From the NCBI RefSeq assembly GCF_013114835.1, contig NZ_JAAVLW010000007.1:432100-496099 (forward strand): 64,000 bases of DNA, read 5' to 3'. This document shows, in pieces, positions 60,889 through 64,000 of the stretch. The DNA is from Bradyrhizobium archetypum. GTDB lineage: Bacteria > Pseudomonadota > Alphaproteobacteria > Rhizobiales > Xanthobacteraceae. Each line of letters opens with the position of its first letter. Within the stretch, counting starts at the first letter, position 1. Made by a program: the position numbers and the translations under genes. The notes under the pieces were generated by a model that did not search any database, was not told the DNA's origin, and saw only the letters and a program-made list of their open reading frames with translations.

Positions 60889-61389
60889 TTACCGATCTGC
60901 GCGGTAATGTCCGGACTTGCCGCCGACCTTCTCGACGAGGTGGACGTCTTCGATACGAACGCCGCGTTCGACCGCCTTGATCATGTCGTAGATCGTAAGA
61001 CACGCGACCGATACCGCCGTCAGCGCTTCCATCTCGACGCCGGTCGGGCCGGTGACCTTGACGGTGGCGCGGACGATGCAGCCCGGAAGTTTCTTGTCCG
61101 GCGTGATATCGACCGTCACCTTGGACAGCGCCAGCGGATGGCACAGCGGAATCAGTTCTGACGTGCGCTTGGCCGCCATGATGCCGGCAATGCGCGCCGT
61201 GCCCAGCACGTCGCCTTTCCTGGCATTGCCGGAAACGATCAGATCGAGCGTTGCCTTGGTCATGATGACGCGTCCCTCGGCGACCGCCGTCCGCTCGGTC
61301 GCCGGCTTCTCCGAGACGTCGACCATCCGCGCTTCACCGGACGCACCGATATGGGTGAGAACGCCGCCTGTGGAAGTCTTCCGCGTCAT
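60889..61389 (-). CDS. moaC: Cyclic pyranopterin monophosphate synthase
   Basis: 166 residues. MVDVSEKPATERTAVAEG, KGDVLGTARIAGIMAAKRTSELIPLCHPL, KVTGPTGVEMEALTAVSVACLTIYDM, and the C-terminal VEKVGGKSG with the catalytic Lys region are standard MoaC. It converts the product of MoaA to cyclic pyranopterin monophosphate in molybdenum cofactor synthesis. Its start overlaps the trpC stop by 4 bases, so it is in the trp operon. Confidence 0.96.
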   Translation of the reverse strand: MTRKTSTGGVLTHIGASGEARMVDVSEKPATERTAVAEGRVIMTKATLDLIVSGNARKGDVLGTARIAGIMAAKRTSELIPLCHPLALSKVTVDITPDKKLPGCIVRATVKVTGPTGVEMEALTAVSVACLTIYDMIKAVERGVRIEDVHLVEKVGGKSGHYRADR

Positions 61390-62213
61390 CTGCTAGCCGG
61401 TCCCGTCGCGCGCGGACTGTCGGTGCGCGCCAGCAGGGCGCGTGTCGCTGCCGTCACATCGGCCTGCCGCATCAGGCTTTCACCGACCAGGAAGGTCGAT
61501 ATGCCGACCCGTTCGAGGCGGGCGAGGTCATCAGGCGTGAAGATGCCGCTTTCGCCGACCATCAGCCGATCGTGCGGGATCAGCGGCGCCAGCGCCTCGC
61601 TGGTCGCCAGCGTGGTTTCGAAGGTGCGCAAGTTACGGTTGTTGACGCCGATCATCGACGAGCGAAGTTTTAGCGCGCGGTCGAGCTCGGCGCGATCGTG
61701 GATTTCGATCAGCACGTCCATGCCGAGTGCAATGGCCGCGTCCTCGATATCCTTGGCGGTGGCGTCGTCGAGCGCGGCCATGATGATCAGGATGCAGTCC
61801 GCGCCATGGGCGCGGGCTTCCACCACCTGATAGGTATCGAACATGAAGTCCTTGCGCAGCACCGGCAGATGGGTCGCCGCGCGCGCCGCCACCATGCAGT
61901 CGAGATGGCCCTGGAACGAGGGCGCATCCGTCAGCACCGACAGGCACGCCGCGCCGCCGGCCTCGTAAGCTTGTGCAAGTACCGGCGGATCGAAATCGGC
62001 GCGGATCAGCCCCTTGGATGGCGAGGCTTTCTTCACTTCCGCGATCAGCGCGTAATCGCCGCGGGCAAGCTTTTCCCGGATGGCGCGCACGAAGCCACGC
62101 GGCGGCGGCGCCGTCCTGGCGCGGGCGTCGATTTCGGAAAGCGGATGCGCCCGCTTGGCCGCAGCGATTTCCTCGCGCTTATAGGCTTCGATTGTCGACA
62201 GGATATCGGACAT
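61386..62213 (-). CDS. trpC: Indole-3-glycerol-phosphate synthase
   Basis: 275 residues, a TIM barrel. LIAEVKKASPSKGLIRADFDP, LSVLTDAPSFQGHLDCMVAA, VLRKDFMFDTYQV, IGVNNRNLRTFETTL and MVGESGIFTPDDL cover the active site Lys and Glu residues. Monofunctional, without fused TrpF, as usual in alphaproteobacteria. 19 bases after trpD. Confidence 0.97.
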   Translation of the reverse strand: MSDILSTIEAYKREEIAAAKRAHPLSEIDARARTAPPPRGFVRAIREKLARGDYALIAEVKKASPSKGLIRADFDPPVLAQAYEAGGAACLSVLTDAPSFQGHLDCMVAARAATHLPVLRKDFMFDTYQVVEARAHGADCILIIMAALDDATAKDIEDAAIALGMDVLIEIHDRAELDRALKLRSSMIGVNNRNLRTFETTLATSEALAPLIPHDRLMVGESGIFTPDDLARLERVGISTFLVGESLMRQADVTAATRALLARTDSPRATGPASR

Positions 62214-62232
62214 CTCTTGCCGCTCCCTCGGA

Positions 62233-63246
62233 TCAGCCGCGCGAGACCGCGATCAGGTGCTTCAACCGTGCGGCTGCCGCGCCGCTGTCGAGCGATTTGG
62301 CGCCGATCGCGACGCCGTCCCTGAGATCGTTGGCGCGGCCGGCCACGATCAACGCCGCCGCGGCGTTCAACAGCGCGACGTCGCGATAGGCGCTGGGCTT
62401 GCCGTTGAGCACGCTCTGCAGCGCCAGCGCATTGGCATCTGCGTCCCCGCCCTTGAGCGCGTCGACATTGCAGCAGGTAAGACCCGCGTCCTCCGGCTTG
62501 ATCTCGAAGGTGGTAATCTTGCCGTTGTCGAGGCTGGCGACGAAGCTCGGGCCGGTGAGGGTGATTTCATCAAGCCCGTCGGAGCCGTGCACGACCCAGA
62601 CGGATTCGGAGCCGAGATTTTTCAAGACCTGCGCCAGCGGCTGCACCCAGTGCCTGGAGAACACGCCGACCATCTGCCGCTTCACGCCGGCCGGATTGGA
62701 GAGCGGGCCGAGTAGGTTGAAGATCGTGCGGGTGGCGAGCTCGACCCGGGTCGGGCCGACGTTCTTCATCGCCGGATGATGCGCAGGCGCGAACATGAAG
62801 CCGATGCCCGCCTCGGCCACGCAGCGGCCGACCTGGTCGGGCGTGAGGTCGATCTTGACGCCGAGCGAAGCCAGTACGTCGGCCGCGCCCGAGCGCGACG
62901 ACAAGGCGCGGTTGCCATGCTTAGCGACGGGTACGCCGGCGCCTGCGACGATGAAGGCCGCGCAGGTCGAGACGTTGACCGATCCGGAGCCATCACCGCC
63001 GGTGCCGACCACGTCGACCGCGTCCGCGGGCGCCTTGACCCGCAGCATCTTGCTGCGCATCGCCGCCACAGCGCCGGTGATCTCGTCGACGGTTTCGCCG
63101 CGGACCCGCAGCGCCATCAACAGGCCGCCCATCTGCGAAGGCGTGGCCTCGCCGGACATCATGGCGTCGAAGGCGGATGCCGCTTCTTCACGCGATAGCG
63201 TCGCGCCGGTGGCGACTTTTCCGATGATAGATTTGAGGTCGTCCAT
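62233..63246 (-). CDS. trpD: Anthranilate phosphoribosyltransferase
   Basis: 337 residues. PRPP-binding VVGTGGDGSGSVNVST, KHGNRALSSRSGAADVLASLGV, FMFAPAHHPAMKNVGPTR and the C-terminal helical region. It joins anthranilate and PRPP in tryptophan synthesis. No trpG is beside it; alphaproteobacteria often use a fused TrpEG encoded elsewhere. Confidence 0.97.
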   Translation of the reverse strand: MDDLKSIIGKVATGATLSREEAASAFDAMMSGEATPSQMGGLLMALRVRGETVDEITGAVAAMRSKMLRVKAPADAVDVVGTGGDGSGSVNVSTCAAFIVAGAGVPVAKHGNRALSSRSGAADVLASLGVKIDLTPDQVGRCVAEAGIGFMFAPAHHPAMKNVGPTRVELATRTIFNLLGPLSNPAGVKRQMVGVFSRHWVQPLAQVLKNLGSESVWVVHGSDGLDEITLTGPSFVASLDNGKITTFEIKPEDAGLTCCNVDALKGGDADANALALQSVLNGKPSAYRDVALLNAAAALIVAGRANDLRDGVAIGAKSLDSGAAAARLKHLIAVSRG

Positions 63247-63299
63247 CGCTTGGCTTTCAAAATCACGACCTCATGGCGAGGAGGCACTTTCGCGCCGCC

Positions 63300-63395
63300 T
63301 CCGGTCGATGCTTCGCATCGCTCGGAGAACCATCAGGCCCGGCTCTCACCCTTCGAGACGCGGCCAAGTGGCTGCTCCTCAGGATGAGGTGAGGG
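63300..63395. repeat. Dispersed CCTCATCCTGAGGAGC-type repeat, copy 2 (reverse orientation)
   Basis: Read on the minus strand it gives CCTCATCCTGAGGAGC, then CGCGTCTCGAAGGGTGA and CCGGGCCTGATGGTTCTCCGAG, matching 47025-47130 with substitutions. It lies between the PpiD-like gene and trpD. Confidence 0.75.
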
Positions 63396-63404
63396 TTATT
63401 ATGC

Positions 63405-64000
63405 TCAATTGTTGGCGCCCGTCACCTGCGCGAAGGCGGCCTGGTTGATGGAAGTGCCGATCTCGGATTCGATCTTCGTCACATATTGCGCGACCTGTTC
63501 GTCGGTCAGGCCGCGCTGCAACGTCTCCTTCAATTTCTTCAGCTCTTCGGACGCAGCATCGACCGGCGGCACGGTCACGTCGGTGACGCGAAATACCACC
63601 CACTCGCTGCCGCCGGTGCCCGGCGTCTGTCCGACACCGTCCTTCGGCGTCCGGAATGCGGCCGTGACGGCAGCGGTAGGCACGCCTGAAAGCGAGGCGT
63701 CGCGGCGGAAACCGGTCGCGGTCTCGACCTTCGATCCGACCGCTGCCGCCTCGGTGGCGAGGCTGCTGCCTTGCTCGACCTTCTGCACCATCTCGGTCGC
63801 CTTCGCGCGCAGCCGGTTCGAAATCTGGTCTTCGCGCCATTTCGCCTCGACCTGGCTGCGGACTTCGTCGAGCGGCCGCTCGCGCGAGGGCGTGATGCCG
63901 AGCACGTCGTACCAGACATAGCCGCCGGCAAACTGGATCGGTTCGTTGTCGACGCCGACATCGCTGTTGAAGGCCTGCGAGACCACGTCGAGGCCGCGCG
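63405..64000 (-). CDS. PpiD/SurA-like peptidyl-prolyl isomerase, C-terminal part (continues past right edge)
   Basis: The frame is open to the window edge, so the N-terminal anchor and most parvulin domain lie outside. The visible part has QFAGGYVWYDVLGITPSRERPLDEVRSQVEAKWREDQI, which fits the post-parvulin chaperone region of PpiD, and SSLATEAAAVGSKVETATGFRRD and LQRGLTDEQVAQYVTKIESEIGTSINQAAF at the C-terminus. PpiD is an inner-membrane-anchored periplasmic chaperone near the Sec translocon. It is upstream of trpD on the same strand. Confidence 0.8.
   Translation of the reverse strand, partial: RGLDVVSQAFNSDVGVDNEPIQFAGGYVWYDVLGITPSRERPLDEVRSQVEAKWREDQISNRLRAKATEMVQKVEQGSSLATEAAAVGSKVETATGFRRDASLSGVPTAAVTAAFRTPKDGVGQTPGTGGSEWVVFRVTDVTVPPVDAASEELKKLKETLQRGLTDEQVAQYVTKIESEIGTSINQAAFAQVTGANN

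Overview
The window comes from a high-GC alphaproteobacterium of the Bradyrhizobium / Rhodopseudomonas group (Nitrobacteraceae). The reasons are two tandem DUF3551-type secreted peptides, the rpsB-tsf-pyrH-frr-uppS-cdsA-dxr-rseP-bamA-lpxD-fabZ block, GTTC-N7-GTTC LexA boxes of the alphaproteobacterial type, a short ProS without the large editing insert, and dispersed palindromic repeats of the kind common in Bradyrhizobium. Most of the window is chromosomal housekeeping DNA. I see no phage, insertion sequence, CRISPR array, rRNA or tRNA gene.

Layout. 1-1866 is the 3' part of a large ATPase/TPR regulator. 1892-5468 (minus) is a complete sugar-type ABC importer (permease, double ATPase, Tat-exported binding protein). 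5617-6018 (minus) is a small globin; an intrinsic terminator with no visible parent gene sits just upstream of it. 6481-11705 (plus) is an envelope metal gene set: DUF2946-like protein, TonB-dependent receptor, BNR/Asp-box protein with Cys/His motifs, TlpA-like thioredoxin and PCuAC copper chaperone. I read it as a copper acquisition or cuproenzyme-assembly operon related to, but different from, the described pcu operon. 11961-15336 is proS-lolC-lolD. 15343-16043 (minus) holds two DUF3551 paralogues, followed by an Omp25/31-like porin with a clear terminator. 17221-21084 has two abutting LexA boxes, a 32-codon membrane micropeptide and dnaE1. 21309-25543 holds a CBS protein, a GNAT, a YbaK-type editing protein and a caspase-fold protein whose catalytic His and Cys are replaced. 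25767-42096 is the translation, isoprenoid and envelope superoperon ending in lpxA-lpxI-lpxB, interrupted between fabZ and lpxA by two secreted-protein genes.

The right part has gltX-gltA (minus), divergent glnS (plus), an NTF2-fold protein, small secreted or lipoprotein candidates, comEC, lexA with its own LexA box, moeA, a HAD phosphatase, a CtpA-type S41 protease, a PAS-GGDEF-EAL protein, and moaC-trpC-trpD with the start of a PpiD-like chaperone at the right edge.

How the parts connect. LexA (51594-52295) should control its own promoter and the micropeptide in front of dnaE1, which suggests an SOS-linked division checkpoint analogous to SidA of Caulobacter. ProS lacks the INS editing domain, and the YbaK-like protein is a candidate for correcting mischarged tRNA in trans. 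RseP, BamA, LpxD, FabZ, LpxA/I/B, UppS and LolC/D together cover outer-membrane protein, lipid A, undecaprenyl and lipoprotein assembly.
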